Source: Alisma plantago-aquatica (lineage: Eukaryota > Streptophyta > Magnoliopsida > Alismatales > Alismataceae). From it: a DNA stretch of 64,000 nucleotides. This document shows, one piece after another, positions 11,862 through 22,766 of this stretch. The notes beneath the pieces were generated by a model, which saw nothing but the letters and a program-made list of their open reading frames with translations, was not told the origin of the DNA and searched no databases. The stretch covers positions 347,010,457 through 347,074,456 of the forward strand of contig OY856412.1 in assembly GCA_963693085.1 (NCBI GenBank), in the 5' to 3' direction. The position numbers were made by a program, and so were the translations under genes. Numbering within the stretch: position 1 is the stretch's first letter; each line of letters starts with the position of its first letter.

Positions 11862-14800
11862 TCATTATCATCGTCGTCATCAGTACTCCAGTGATAATAA
11901 AAAATTCCCAGCACTTCTAAGGCCTTTGCCCATTGTTCTCTTATATCATCTAATTGTTCCATCGTATAGGGACTATGTACATCTAATAACTTTTCACCTA
12001 TAATGAAGTCATTAGTTTTAAGCACATGCAAAGAGAATTATGTATATATAATTAATAATATTGATATATTTCATATATCTAATGAGACTATATAATATAT
12101 ATAATTAATAAGATTGATATATTTCATATTATCTAATGAGACTATAAAATACTTGTTGTATGTTATCAATATCCAGTGCTGCATATCTGATAATCATGTC
12201 CATACATCACATCATGTTGTATGAACATGCCCAGTTGTTGTCTTGTTCATCACACTATAAATTTCAACATACAAAATATTAACAAATAAAAACAAGCATA
12301 GTTCACATAAATAATATATACATTAGAGTCAGGAAACTACTTTCACATTCTCCCAAACTAATGGTTTATTCTTTATCTTGCACACGTTTCCTCCAACTCT
12401 TTTGAAATCTTTTAAAGCCCTACATGTTAATGTAACACATTAAATTACATTACCAAATAGTAATGTAATAATAGATGATAACGGATAAAAATATGAAAAA
12501 TTTCTCACGTGAATAATAACCTTTTCATTGCGTGTCCATGTATGCCTAATTGCTTCCCCATGGGATCTAGATAATAAATAATGAACGTCTTGGGGATAAT
12601 AACCAGTAACTCCCAATGCTTACCACTAGAGATAATAAAATTAAAAATATATAACTCAAAATCAACAATAAAATGTAATATTCTTAACATTGAATGGAGC
12701 TATTATATAAGCAAAGTAAACTTACTTAACATTGAATGGAGCTATTATAACGCTCTTCCTTTTTTTACCAAAATATTTAAAAGCGACAAAGCAGTATAAG
12801 GTAATTGTTGGATGGTCTTTATCAATAATACTAATCAAAGATAGAATTCGAAATCCCACATGGGTAAACGAAAATCTTCACATATCTCGGGCAGGTGGCT
12901 GCAAAACATATATTACGTATGCATCAATATAAAAGAAACCAAATCATTGTATATAAAATAAGGTATATAGATATATAATCAAGATATCACCATATCCATA
13001 GCTCTATCATAGTTGTATTCACCCAATCATACCTAAACAACTCCAAAATATCTTGTATAAATATAGTCTTATCGTATGATTGGCCTGCAGCATCCTCCAT
13101 AATATAAACATTTATAGGACACGGTTTGTTATATTCTCTTATCCATATTGCCATACCCCTACAATTAGGACCTATCGAGTCGTATAGGTCCTTTGGAAGC
13201 CAAATAGGTACTGCAGGAGGAGGTAGAGGTGGAGGCGAAGCTGTAGTGGGTTTGTTTCTTTTCTCCTGTATATATAATTTCATGTCAGACTTGTATATAC
13301 ACGCTAAAAAATTAACATAATGTTAAATTTACCATACATGATCAGTATAGATGACATCTATTTCAGGCCACAATATCACTCCTCCTTCTACTTCACCAAG
13401 CTTGTCAGCATCTGGGTGGTCATATGGCAATGGATGTTGCCTCCAATGAGGGAACACAAGCCTCAGGCTCATACGAACATAACCATCGGGTACTAGAGTG
13501 CCATGAATCATGTGACCTGGAAGGCGTGGGTAATCCTCGACATCTACAACAATAAATTCTTTGACTCTTTGATGGCATGACCTCAAACCCTACAAGTTTA
13601 CATAGAGTATGTTATAAACATATATACATAAACATATCATCTTGAAAAGACTAGCTACTATGTCATAAAAATAGTTACAACAAACGTGCTAGGTGGTGGG
13701 TCTACAGGATTACTCCCAACCACCTCTATCATAGGGGAAGAGAGGCACAACACAAGTACTATCTGAGTGGCATCCTGAGACGCCTACCACTTTCTCATTG
13801 CTTCATGGAGTCTCTTATCAAGTGCTTCCTCCACTCTCATATCAATTAACTCATCTATCTATACATGGATAAAAGAAGTGCTAGCTTTTGATTATTGAAT
13901 TCCCTTTGCAATAGCATTCTAAAAAAAGAATAGGTTACCTCACCTTTTGAAAATCCCACTTTTGGGACATGTTTGCACTGTGATGGCCCAAAGAATGCTT
14001 TTATGCCCACGCCAATGCCTGCAACCCTAACACATCCAGGATGCTCTAGGTTACCAATAGAAACTGTCAATTCATCCCTTGTTCCCTCAGAGATGAATTT
14101 ACCTTTCTTCCTCTTCTCGTGAAGCCCCCGCTAATTGCCATCAATAGAAATTGGTAAGTAAACATAACAATCATCAATATTGAATGATCTAAGAGTTGAA
14201 TTTTACCATTTTTACAGTCGCCTTAGTAGTTGTGGGCTTGGTTATATCTCCTTTCTTATTTTGCCTCCCAGGTTTCCACACAGCATGGTGAGGCAGATGT
14301 GTGGGAGTAACAGTAGAGGACTCACCAGACTCCTGAGTAGCAGCAGACTCAGAAGCAGCAGTCAGTAGTTTTTGGCGAACTCCTACATAGCCACTTTGAC
14401 CCATCGAGTGGTCATGCACACTCAGTGCACGCCTTGCTCTTTGAGCTTTACTGATAGCCTTGTTAGTAAGCACGTTAAATTGGTTAGTAACACTAAATGT
14501 CAATCATGAATAGGTGAATTCATAAGAATCGGTCAATACCTTGAATTCATCAGTATTTCTCCTAGCAACAAACGCCTCTCAATCCTTCAGTTCAAGGTAG
14601 TTCCATTGCTCAGTGGTTGGTTTCTTCCTGTTCTCAGCATCTCGAATGTATATTCGGGTGAGATTTATCTTATAGTTCCATAGGACCCTCCCACAACTCT
14701 GCATCACCTTTTATGATGTAGGCTTTCATCCAATTCAAATATACTCTGCAAAATGTCATATATTTAATAGACTAGTATATCCTAAAAATAAGTATTCTGC

Positions 14801-15283
14801 AAAATAGAATTGGAAATGATAATAACTCACAGATAGTTCTTTCCATATTTAGTCTTTCTTCCCTTTAGGAACATAATGCCAAGAACATTCTAAATGAGGA
14901 CTACAATGGCTATGAGTAAGAACACCAAGATATGAAATAAACGAGTTGTGGTTCACTCCAGCTGGATTTCCTACATGATCAAAATCCCCAACCAATTTTG
15001 GTCCATTGCCCCTTTGTTGTATTAACTAGTTCATCATAGTGATGCCCCTCACCTTTTAAATTTTTTTTTGCTTCTCAACATGTGTTTCAAGGTTTTGAGT
15101 AGGTACATCCTCAACCTAAAAATTAGTATGTTGAAAAAACACTTATAGGATATAACTTATAAATGGACATATAGATAGATATATGTGATATATTTTGAAA
15201 CTTACATTGTGAAGTGGCTCCTCATTGATATCATCACCCTCACGGTAATCATCATTACGATCATCATACTCATGGTCAACCAT
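11862..15283 (-). pseudogene. CACTA second gene: Ptta/En-Spm (Transposase_24-like) region joined to a C-terminal Ulp1-type C48 protease
   Basis: Read on the minus strand. A first exon (15283-15206) encodes an acidic start MVDHEYDDRNDD and ends at a GTAAG donor. The next block (about 15116-14820) carries the plant Ptta/En-Spm pattern RGITMMN, KLVGDFDHVGNPAG, FISYLGVL and WHYVPKGKKD. Further parts follow: WNYKINLTRIYIRDAENRKK (about 14690), AQRARRALSVHDHSMGQSG (about 14440), EHPGCVRVAGIGVG (about 14040) and a DUF8039-like WPEIDVI block (13329-13586). The C-terminal domain is Ulp1-like: GKHWELLVI with YYLDPMG (12505-12690) gives the catalytic His and Asp, EQDNNWACSYN (about 12225-12250) the Gln and Cys, and the tail ends STDDDDDNDKE before a TGA at 11862-11864. 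Stops interrupt it (for example 14579-14581, 12207-12209). Exact intron limits are not resolved. In intact relatives the N-terminal part is linked to binding element ends; the role of the protease is unproven. Confidence 0.75.
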
Positions 15284-15392
15284 TTGAAAATAAAAACATT
15301 GTAACATTTAACATCAAACATAACTAGAAGATAATATAACATTGTAAAGTTCAGATCGATATAAAAAACATAAAAAACATAAAAACATGCCT
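15284..15392. other. Short spacer between the two CACTA genes
   Basis: About 110 AT-rich bases separate the TNPD stop from the first ATG of the downstream gene on the same strand. No terminator or promoter motif stands out. Confidence 0.4.
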
Positions 15393-16276
15393 CTAATACT
15401 GTGATCTTTTATCAATTAACATTCCTTCAGTGTGATCTCCATGCGCATATAAGTCATCGTTAGCTTCAATATTTGGTGTTGGCAACCTAACTGAGAATGG
15501 ACTCCAGTCATCATACTTATCATAGTACTCTTCTTCATCTATAAGATCTTCAATGAACTATCTTTTACCATGAAGAACAACCGGCCATTTTTCATTTGTT
15601 GGATCATTGATATAAAATACTTGTTTCGCCTATGATGCCAATATGAATGGGTCACCCTTCTCGCCAATCTTTTCAAAGTTAACTAATGTGAAACTTAATT
15701 CATCCACTATAACTCCTTTGGTGTTATCAACCCAATTACATTTTAAGAGTTTGAAATCTACATAGTCAAACTTCCATATGTCTTTGATGACACCGTAATA
15801 TGACATTTTAGCTTCACGTGGACTCTTAACCTTTCCACCGGCAAAAAATAGTGAAGACGCTTGAAAGGTGACCCCACTATTTTGGACGACTCTCTTCTCA
15901 TCTTGATGCTTTGTCTTTATATCAAACCCTTCATAATACATAACATTCATTTTTGGTTTAAAGGCGAGGCATTTGATATTTTCAGCAATATTATTTTGTG
16001 TTTGAGATAGTTGATGTAAGAATTTATCTTCAAACCACTTAATAAATGTTTGTTATGCTCTCTAACAAGCCACATTGAATTGGCTCGAGGATATTGTTTC
16101 TTAATGAAATTGGTATGTTCCTCGATATAAACACTCACTTCATTGACGTTGTGTAAAATATACAAATGAGCTTGTTCCAGCAGCTCACGATTGATTACTT
16201 TCATCTGTGATCCTAAAATTGCTTTTCCTATAGAATACTCCTCAATATTCTTGTCATTTACAGGAGAATCATTACC

Positions 16277-16281
16277 ACTAA
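16277..16281. repeat. Target-site duplication ACTAA, left copy (LARD-like element)
   Basis: ACTAA occurs immediately before the 5' LTR (TGTTACGACC) and immediately after the 3' LTR at 26120-26124. It lies within a TNPD codon context, and the transposase reading frame continues across it. Confidence 0.9.
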
Positions 16282-16653
16282 TGTTACGACCCCATCTGAG
16301 CTTAATTGGTAAACTAGGGTTTACCTAGACAATTGCAAAGATTAATTGGAATATCATTCTTGAAATCTAATTAATAACGATAACACAATTAGGATGTTTT
16401 AACTATGATAAGAAGTCTAAATGTCCTTTTGTCTTGAGAATTAGGGTTTGAGAAACATAAATCCTAATCGGCCCAAAATAGGGTTTTGATGATACATGAA
16501 TACAGAAATTAATAAGTAGGATGTCTCACTAAATGATTTTTAGTATTTTATTTGTAACTCTGATTTACTTCAAATTTGGATATGATTTAGATATATAAAA
16601 TGTGAACAACATTGGAAAATATCAGAATTTTTGAAGAATGCTCTGATCTGTTT

Positions 16654-16680
16654 ATCGGCCGAGTTCCAAACTCGACCGAT
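16654..16680. repeat. U3 hairpin 1 (TCGGCCGAGTT motif)
   Basis: ATCGGCCGAGTT, three loop bases, then AACTCGACCGAT: a 12-bp stem with one mismatch. It is repeated at 23139-23165 in the other LTR. Confidence 0.8.
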
Positions 16681-16843
16681 CACATTTCCAGAATTTTACA
16701 GCAGTGTGGTAATTGAATTTTATCTTTTTATTGGTATATCCAAATGATCTCAAATTTTAACTGTGCCTGAAAAACACAGTTGTAGACACTCTGTTAATTT
16801 GGCGTAATTTTTTTATGACTTTTGAATCCCTACAGTAAGGGTG

Positions 16844-16876
16844 TCGGTCGAGTTTGTGCAGGACAAACTCGGCCGA
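16844..16876. repeat. U3 hairpin 2 (TCGGCCGAGTT motif)
   Basis: TCGGTCGAGTTTGT, five loop bases, then ACAAACTCGGCCGA: a 14-bp stem with one mismatch. It is repeated at 23329-23361. Confidence 0.8.
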
Positions 16877-17132
16877 ATATTCTGCAGACTGCAATATAGC
16901 AGTGCACTGTTCTATTTTTAATTATTTATTGGTAACTCCAAATGATCTCAAATTTTAACTGAAGATTTATAGATCAATTATAAGAAACGTGATAAATTCC
17001 CATAATTGTTGGAGAATTTTTGATCTCTTAAATAAACGAATTACAGTAACTTTTGTATAACTGAATATTCAGCCAATATAATTAAAGTTAAGTGTTGGGT
17101 CAATATGCAATTGACCCAAGCAGCTCAATTGA

Positions 17133-17141
17133 CTTATATGA
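17133..17141 (+). promoter_or_regulatory. TATA-like box in the LARD 5' LTR
   Basis: TTATATGAG lies about 850 bp into the LTR, followed within 40 bp by a CT-rich leader (CTCTCATTCTTCGTCATTC) and a purine-rich GAGAGGGAGGGAGAG run. Position and context fit the U3/R junction, but the motif itself is weak. Confidence 0.35.
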
Positions 17142-19639
17142 GCAACCACACACACACAGCTCTCATTCTTCGTCATTCACTCCAGAGAAACGAAAACCTA
17201 GAGAGGGAGGGAGAGTTAGGGCTTGAGTGGAGAAAGTGGGGGAACTGCTGAATTAGGGTTTTGCGATTCCAAGAAGGGTGAAATCAAGTAAGTTTGGATT
17301 CTTTGCATAGACTTTTATGGTGGATCTTCTCTCTCATGTAAATATTCCGTCCATGCTCTGATTTGATCCAAGATGATGCCGAAATTCCCTCTTTTCTCAC
17401 CCTTTCTTCATAATCCCTCATTTTCAAGGTTCCCGAGTTGAATGGAAGAGGAATTGGGAGATTTGCTAGGGATTTGATAGGAATTCGAGATTCCCTGAGT
17501 TGAGCTGCAGTTGTGAGGTGTTTTCACACCTTAGGGTGAGTGGGTTCTTCCTTCAAACATTCTAATGCACGAATTTGATTATAACATCCAAATCCCTAAA
17601 TGCTTAGCATGTGAATTCTAAATCCTGAAATGTCCGTTTGATTTAAGTTATTGTAAATTGATATGATACGAATTCCTTCTTTGTTTGAATGACTTTTTGA
17701 TGGTAGATTCATATCAGATACGTATACAACACTTCTTAGTGAGAATGCTTTTCAGATTTATATCAAATGACGTAATTAGGGTTTAACCTAATTGAGACAT
17801 CACTAGTGTTTCAACCTTATTGAAAAGGACTAGTAATCCTATAATTGGTTAGGATGTATCTCATGGGTTATCTTAATTGAATTTTATTCTTGATAAATGA
17901 TATCTCAGTAAATGATACGGAAAATCTAAATTTAGTTAAGTTTCCATGATTTCATATCTATATTGATTATATAAGATTTGTTGGAAACAGTCTTTATTTA
18001 GTGAATGCTTATATCTTATGAGATCATGATAAGAGCCATGTGACAAGTGAATGAGGCAAATGAAACCCTAAGAGTAGGGTGTTGGCATGTGATGAATGAA
18101 TAAGGAGAATGAAACCCTAAGGATAGGGTGCTCAATGAATCATGCTATGGTAATATGAAAGGTCTCGATATGAGATGTGGTGAGGCTTAATTGTTGAATT
18201 GTATGTTTCTAGTGCATTTAACTTTATATGCTTGTTCTTTCTGAGATGATATCTACATACTGCAGGGCTTCTTATATTTCAATACATATCTCGTAAATTG
18301 CAGGTGATGAGATCTGACATGCCATAGAAAGGGATGTTACTGAGTCATGTTGAAGATGACAAATGATATATATGTGTTTTCAAGTGATACCCATAATGTG
18401 AAATAAGTATGAAATGTGATATTCCTGTTTAATTGTTTATATGTTAATCAGTTAATAGGCTTAGGTGCCCTAACACCGTAGAACCCCTCGAGAGGTCTGC
18501 ACCTTGGGGTGAAACGACCTACTAGCGTGTGTCTAGATGGTCGGTGACTCATGTTCAACAATAATCCTTGCGTGTGTCACGGTGGCACGAGGGCAGAAAA
18601 GCAGTGTTCAACAATAATCTGTGTGTGTGTCACGGTGGCACTAGAAAGAAAAGAAAACACGGTTATCTAACACCATTCGTACAGCGTCACGAAGGTAACC
18701 CTGTGACTCTCCGCCTGTGTGCTCAGGTTAAAGGAGGAGTCTAGAGTACACTCTTTTGAGAGTGTAGTGAGGCCGTGTGAGCCTGGGAGTCCTGTAGCAG
18801 ACCAGGACAGCAGTCAGACTTAGCATTTCCCGGGTGTGTCGCTATGTCTTGTACGATGGGACCGTAGCATGGACTTGTTACGGATCTTTATATGCAGAGT
18901 ACACTGCATATATTTAGGGCATAATAATAATCTAAAATATGATCATATAGGTTCACAGAGTTCCTTATAAATGAAAGAGTTAGGGAAGACTAGAGCATAG
19001 TCTCCTAGTGGTTATTCTTTGGATGCAATATTTACATTCTTTGTTATTTCAATTATATTGTTTTAGAACTGCTCAGTGTAGTATTTATTGTTGTTAAATT
19101 TCATATCATTTACTTAAATTATATTTGTAATCACATTAGTGCATTAGTCTGTTTCCATGAAGTACTCATTCACTGAGCGAGTAGGCTCACCCCTCTACTC
19201 AAACATTTTAGGGTTAACCGCGTGGACTTGAAGATGATCAGAGCGTCAGAGTAGATCTGCCACAGGAGTCAAGTATGAGATTAGTTGAGTCAGTCGGTCC
19301 TTGTCACTCTAGGTCCTCAGTAAGAGATAAGAGAGAGAGTTGTAATTACGATGTGTAATATTGTTCCTCTTTTGATATGTATGCTAATTAGCAAGTTTTA
19401 TGTGCATAAGGTGTGAGAGACATCATGAATGTTTATACATGTATCTTTACTATTGAAGTCTGATTAGTAAAAGAAATGTTCAGTTTCCCTTGTTAAAATG
19501 TTTTATGTGGTTTAGTGCGAAGAAACAAGAGTTTTATAGAAAAGAAAAAGTTAAGGGTGTTCTTGGTGTTACATATAAATCCTATCTTACGCCCTAATCT
19601 CATGATTTGAGGAAATTGTGAGATCGGGGTGTAACAGCT

Positions 19640-19651
19640 TGGTATCAGAGC
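19640..19651 (+). other. Primer-binding site (initiator Met tRNA)
   Basis: TGGTATCAGAGC starts three bases after the LTR end and is complementary to the 3' end of plant initiator methionine tRNA, the usual primer for gypsy and copia elements. Confidence 0.9.
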
Positions 19652-22600
19652 TTAGGGTGAGTTGTCAAGAACCATTAAGTTAGTAAGTTAGAGTCCTATG
19701 TGTGGCAGATAGGAGATGTTTGATGTTAGCTTTGGGGATTTGAGTATTTGGATATCCTGGCCCGATATCTGAGTACTTGAATCAACCAGTACAAGCTACT
19801 CTGTCTATTCTCTCACGTATACCCTGGCCAGGTATACAGTGGAAGAATGGGCTAGAGAGGAACCCTAGAAAGGTTAGGGTTAGAAAACAAGAAAAGAAAC
19901 AAGAATTAAGAGCATAAATGTAAAAGGAGATAGAACTTACATTTCATAATGTTGTTTTTGTTGGAAATGTACATAAATGCTCTTATATGTTTGAATTGAA
20001 ATATTCAATACTTTGAAATATGGGTCTTTAATATCTGTTGTACACTATGCAATTGTAGCATTTATTGATTTTATTCTTTGTAACAAGTAGACTAGAATTG
20101 ACCTTTGAATGAGCTTTTGTTTCTATGGTTTTGCCCGCTGATTCGAGTGAAATTGACATCAGCAGGTCTGTTTAGGTTTTCAGTCTGTACGCGATTCGGC
20201 CGAGTTGTATGTGATTCGTCCGAGTTTCCTTAATAGGCAATCGAACAGCAAACTGATCGGCCGAGTTGTATGTAATTCGGCCGAGTTTCCTTTTTCAGGA
20301 AATCAAACGGCAAGTTAATCGGCCGAGTTTCAAGCGGATCGGCCGAGTTGTGAAGCAATCGGCCGAGTTTCTGACCAACCGGCCGAGTTTCTGAGCTGTG
20401 AGTGGTAGTTCAGGAAGAATGTAATCCTTTGTAATTCTTGGCTTTAGGACTTCAGGTTTGGCCTGGTCCGGTTGGCAGGATGCGTTACTAGGATCTAATG
20501 AATCCTATCAATAGTATTATAAGAATAGAATTTGAATAATTAGACCCACATCAGAGTAAGAATGTACATACAGTAAGATGTTGAAACATATGGGCAAGAT
20601 CAGAACAACTAAGAATTAGTTGAAACTGATATCTGAGGTTCAATTTTGGGGCCTCATATGAGAAACCCTTAATTGGGAATAAAGGAACATGATATGAGAT
20701 TCATAATCAGTTTATTAATGGATATTATATGAGCTATACATATGAAATATAGAAAAGATACGTGAAATGTATTTATGGTTCAAGATAACAAGAATCAATC
20801 ATGAAGAATGAATCATATAATAGCGTATAATGCTTTTATGAACCCTAAAGCAAAGGCTAAGTAGAGAATAGGGTTGAGCATTCAATAGGTCCATAAAAGT
20901 AAAGAGGATCGTATGAACATGTAATTCATAAGACTAGAACAACAAACTAGTTTCTAAGCAAAGAACATAGGTGTAGTTTAACGAATGAATAAGTCATACA
21001 AAGGTAGACTGTATTCAGGAGAGAAAAACTTGATTGAAAGAGAAACTATGTTTGACCCATGCATGATCCACTTGATTTAAAAATGAAGAATATGTAATGT
21101 ATTCAACATGAGGAAAAGCTAATAGAAGGACTATTAATTTAGAACGTTAACTTCACAATAGTATAAAGATAAAGGAGGAAATATATGCAACATGGTATAC
21201 ATGACCATACATATGAATAAGCAACATGGTCATAAAAAAAAATTAGAATTAAAGATGACGGGTTAAAGAGTAGTATATGGTAAGAGGACTATGAAACGTA
21301 AGAAAGGGTTTGAAATATGATGGAGAAGTTATAAAATAAAGAGGTTGTGAGATTCAAGCAAGTGCTAATTAATCGAATATCTCTGTTGATAACTAAGTAA
21401 ATCTACATACGAGAATGTATTAAGGGAATGTTTGAATACAAGTATTCCAAGTCTTAAAATCATCTTCTCTTTCATATATTCCTTAACAATAGCAAGATGG
21501 GAATGAAATGATAAGAAAATGAATCATATATGATGCATAATTACCTTGGTAGGGTCATCTAGTGAATGTAATAGTGACATATAATATGATAAAGTGCGAT
21601 AAGAAATAAATTCTTGTGTGATAGCAAGAATGATGAATAGTCTATTTCTATCTTAAATGCTTCAATGTTAATGATGTTTATTGTATATAATCATATGAAA
21701 AGGATAGGTAGCAAAAAGCAAAGAAGTAATGAATGAGCAAAGAGATATGGGAAAACACTAGCTTTGTGTAATATGAGAATTTGTTTTTACATGTATGATT
21801 TTTTGAAGGCATATTAAGGTATGAAAGTTGGTTCTACATATGATTTCAGTGTATTTGTGTAAGCTATATGTTAAATTAAAGGCGTATGATAGTTGTAGTA
21901 ATTCATACTTGATATGCATCTTACTATCGTGTATTTGTGATATGGTGATACGGTTTGGATGATGTCAGAACACATGGAGAGATACCCTGAACAAGGTAGT
22001 CATACTTATCCACTCATATTAATGGAAAGGGATGATAATCAGATTGTCTAGACAAATAACCCTAATGAGGTGTAGCTTGTTATACCTAGCTCTAATATAA
22101 ATGAGTGATGGTAATTGAGTATGATTAATGCTTGAATGACTGATACAATTGTGGATTACTTTATTACTGTTGTTGAAACCCTAAAATAATATAATACGAT
22201 GGTTACACTTTGAATTGTGTGTGGGCCCATAACCCACAGATCCCAGGATCGAAACAGGATAGTATTGAATGATGTGGTAATGCTTCACCTCATGCATCCA
22301 TGACCCAATGGGGATGCCAAGAGTAGTATTGTGCAATTGATTGTTGAATCTAGTCTTTTAATTCAAGACTGTTTTGCTATCTGAGCAACATGTTATTAAA
22401 GTTTAAAACAGCATGGTGAACTTGCTTTTGTCACTTAAAGATGATACAGAACAATAGAACTCTCTGAACAACGTAAGTTGAGATAGTTGTATCAGAGTAT
22501 CAGAGTTGCGCAGTGAAAGCGTGGTGGTTTATCTTTGCATTCTATGTTTGACTGTGGCATAAAGAATTTGCTTGATATCATTGAGAACTATTTGAAATAT

Positions 22601-22733
22601 GTTGTGATTTAGTAAAGAATTAAAAGATCTAATGTTGAAAACTACATTCAGGTATGAAATACAAGAATATGATGACATGGAAGGCTTTAGAAGCTTAGAA
22701 TAACCTTGAATGTATCTTTCTTGTAGGTTTATG
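19652..22733 (+). other. Non-coding internal domain of the LARD-like element
   Basis: Stops are dense in all frames. No gag, protease, RT or integrase motif is visible. The only strong structure is the TCGGCCGAGTT array at 20196-20389. Purine-rich, AT-rich sequence fills the rest. In LARDs this domain is thought to carry packaging and priming signals. Confidence 0.7.
20196..20389 (+). repeat. Phased array of eight TCGGCCGAGTT sites
   Basis: The motif (allowing one change) begins at 20196, 20216, 20257, 20277, 20319, 20339, 20359 and 20379. The steps are 20, 41, 20, 42, 20, 20 and 20 bp, close to multiples of two helical turns. Spacer bases differ, so it is not a simple tandem repeat. The same motif forms the two U3 hairpins. 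It lies about 550 bp after the primer site. Confidence 0.85.
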
Positions 22734-22766
22734 TTTCGAGGACGAAACATTCTAAGGGGGGAGAGT
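22734..22766 (+). other. Polypurine tract and conserved 3' end motif of the LARD-like element
   Basis: TTTCGAGGACGAAAC (22734-22748) precedes AAGGGGGGAGAG (22754-22765), one base before the 3' LTR. The polypurine tract primes plus-strand DNA synthesis. Confidence 0.85.

Larger units (their letters stand above)
16282..19636 (+). repeat. 5' LTR of the LARD-like element
   Basis: It starts TGTTACGACCCCATCT and ends AGATCGGGGTGTAACA, ends that are inverted versions of each other. It is nearly identical to 22767-26119. Its U3 holds two hairpins built on the TCGGCCGAGTT motif (16654-16680 and 16844-16876). A TATA-like stretch near 17133 is followed by a (CA)n run and a CT-rich leader. It includes AAACCCTAA telo-boxes around 18065-18125. 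Confidence 0.9.

Noticed and set aside
11862..15283. A host SUMO protease gene
   Set aside because: The protease domain lies between CACTA ends, is preceded by En/Spm-type transposase-associated sequence, and carries stops.
19640..19651. A tRNA gene fragment
   Set aside because: Only 12 bases match the complement of a tRNA 3' end, directly after an LTR. This is a primer site.
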